The notes below the pieces were generated by a model that saw only the letters and a program-made list of their open reading frames with translations, was not told where the DNA came from and did no database searches. Positions 63,151-64,000 of a stretch of 64,000 nt of DNA are shown here, in pieces (the stretch's first letter is position 1; every line of letters starts with the position of its first letter). The position numbers and the translations under genes are program-made. This stretch comes from Planctomycetota bacterium. GTDB taxonomy: Bacteria > Planctomycetota > Phycisphaerae > UBA1845. The DNA lies in NCBI GenBank assembly GCA_029558835.1, contig JAKQDH010000163.1:1-64000 (forward strand), given 5' to 3'.

Positions 63151-64000
63151 ATGAAGTTCAATGCATGGTTCGGTGGGCAGGCGAGAATGATCACGCTTCT
63201 CGCCGGTGGTCTGATGATGGTGATCGCGACCGCGGCGGTCCGGGCGGATGTGATCACGACGACGGATGGAAGCCGACTGGTGGGCAAAGTCACGGCGGTA
63301 GCCGAAGGCAAGTTGACCCTGGTCACGGGTTTCGCGGGCACGGTGACCATCGAGCTGGCCAAGGTGCAGGCGATCAGCACCGACGAGAGCGTCAACGTGC
63401 GTTTCGACAGCGGTGACCAGCTCGTGGGGAAGATGCAGTTGAACGCCGAGGGCACGCAGGCCCAGATGGAGGGCGCCCTGGGGCCGATTCCCGTGGAAGT
63501 CGGCAAGGTGGAGGCCATCTGGCCTGCGGGCGCGGAAGACCCCCGCATCGTCCAGGCGCAGAAGGCGGCAGAGGCCGCCAAGCCCAAGTGGTCCGCCACG
63601 CTCGAGGCCGGGGCCACCAAGAAGGAAGGGAATACGGATACGTTCGAGGTCCGTGGCCGCGGTGAGCTGCGCCGCAAGACCGTCGACGACCTGCTCAAGT
63701 TCTACATCGCGGCCGACTACGCCGAGCAGAACGACACCCGCAACCGCAATGAGTACCTCGGCGGCGTGTACTACGAGTACAACATTACGGAGCGGTTCAT
63801 GGCCTATGGTCGCGGCGAGCTCGAGCATGACGAGTTCGAGAACCTGGATCTGCGGGCGACGGCTGCGGCCGGTGTCGGCTACTACTGGCTGAAGAAGCCC
63901 CACCACGAGTTCAAGACCCGGGCCGGCGGTGGTTACCGTCACGAGGCCTATGAGGACGGTCGGACCGTGGACGACCCGATTGCTGATCTCGGCATGGACT
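63151..64000 (+). CDS. DUF481-type outer-membrane protein (truncated by the window end)
   Basis: The first 283 residues of a gene that runs off the right edge. A signal peptide (ITLLAGGLMMVIATAAVRA) precedes two N-terminal beta repeats (TTTDGSRLVGKVTAVAEGKL, then FDSGDQLVGKMQLNAEG), followed by beta strands typical of a YdiY/DUF481 salt-stress outer-membrane barrel: WSATLEAGATKKEGNTDTFE, LLKFYIAADYAEQND, NEYLGGVYYEYNITERF, HEFKTRAGGGYRHEAYE. The start ATG at 63151 follows GAGGTGAG. Function of the family is poorly defined. Confidence 0.75.
   Translation, partial: MKFNAWFGGQARMITLLAGGLMMVIATAAVRADVITTTDGSRLVGKVTAVAEGKLTLVTGFAGTVTIELAKVQAISTDESVNVRFDSGDQLVGKMQLNAEGTQAQMEGALGPIPVEVGKVEAIWPAGAEDPRIVQAQKAAEAAKPKWSATLEAGATKKEGNTDTFEVRGRGELRRKTVDDLLKFYIAADYAEQNDTRNRNEYLGGVYYEYNITERFMAYGRGELEHDEFENLDLRATAAAGVGYYWLKKPHHEFKTRAGGGYRHEAYEDGRTVDDPIADLGMD

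Noticed and set aside
1-64000. tRNA or rRNA genes
   Set aside because: I searched by eye for TPsiC-arm sequences (GGTTCGAATCC-like) and conserved rRNA blocks and saw none that fold convincingly.

Overview
The window is high-GC, gene-dense chromosomal DNA that looks like a member of the Planctomycetota, most likely of the class Phycisphaerae. The taxonomic hints are a prepilin-type gene with the motif GFTLVELLVVIAIIALL and a C-terminal FDGHV signature, a PEP-CTERM protein ending in VPEPASLMLLALG plus arginines, several very long cysteine-rich secreted proteins with dockerin-like ends (GDGDVDLLDYDAFQACL), and EEP-family nucleases carrying the same kind of end. The assignment is an inference from gene style; there is no rRNA gene in the window. 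No transposase, integrase, CRISPR array or tRNA was found.

Layout. 0.5-26 kb is mainly an envelope and secretome region: giant secreted proteins (553-4014, 10102-14199, 19286-21865), lipoproteins, a beta-barrel protein, a membrane zinc peptidase, a sodium:solute symporter with a small partner, a pseudopilin-like protein, two EEP-family phosphoesterases and a PEP-CTERM protein. 26.6-29.7 kb holds a histidine kinase and NtrC-type regulator pair. 30.1-36.9 kb is a tight redox operon: a small Cys-rich protein, a NuoE-like subunit, a NuoF-GltD fusion, a HoxU/NuoG-N-like Fe-S subunit and a GltB-like FMN protein. 37-45.6 kb has a PP2C phosphatase, an M42 peptidase, panD, an archaeal-type phosphoglycerate mutase and a second kinase/NtrC pair. 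45.7-48.6 kb is a Feo iron-uptake operon (feoA, feoB, FeoB-associated small protein) with palindromic operator candidates upstream. 49-51 kb encodes lipoproteins. 51.5-59.6 kb is a 2-oxoacid region: an IorA protein lacking its usual ferredoxin domain, a fusion of IorB with both halves of an ADP-forming acyl-CoA synthetase, and a divergent homodimeric pyruvate dehydrogenase E1. The end has pyrD and coaD (divergent), a small lipoprotein and the start of a DUF481-type outer-membrane protein.

How the genes may work together. The IorA plus IorB-ACD pair would oxidise an (aryl)pyruvate to an acyl-CoA and convert it to free acid with ATP formation. The NuoE/NuoF-GltD/HoxU/GltB operon would connect NAD(P)H, flavins, several Fe-S clusters and a GOGAT-type FMN site, and resembles flavin-based electron-bifurcating assemblies. 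A sigma-54-like site before iorA and two sigma-54 activators with GAFTGA motifs suggest sigma-54 control in this genome. Intergenic spaces carry at least three families of interspersed palindromic repeats.

The most unusual items are the IorB-ACDbeta-ACDalpha triple fusion with its ferredoxin-less IorA, the four-subunit Nuo/Glt operon, and the interspersed repeats. All functions are read from motifs by eye; no database search was run.
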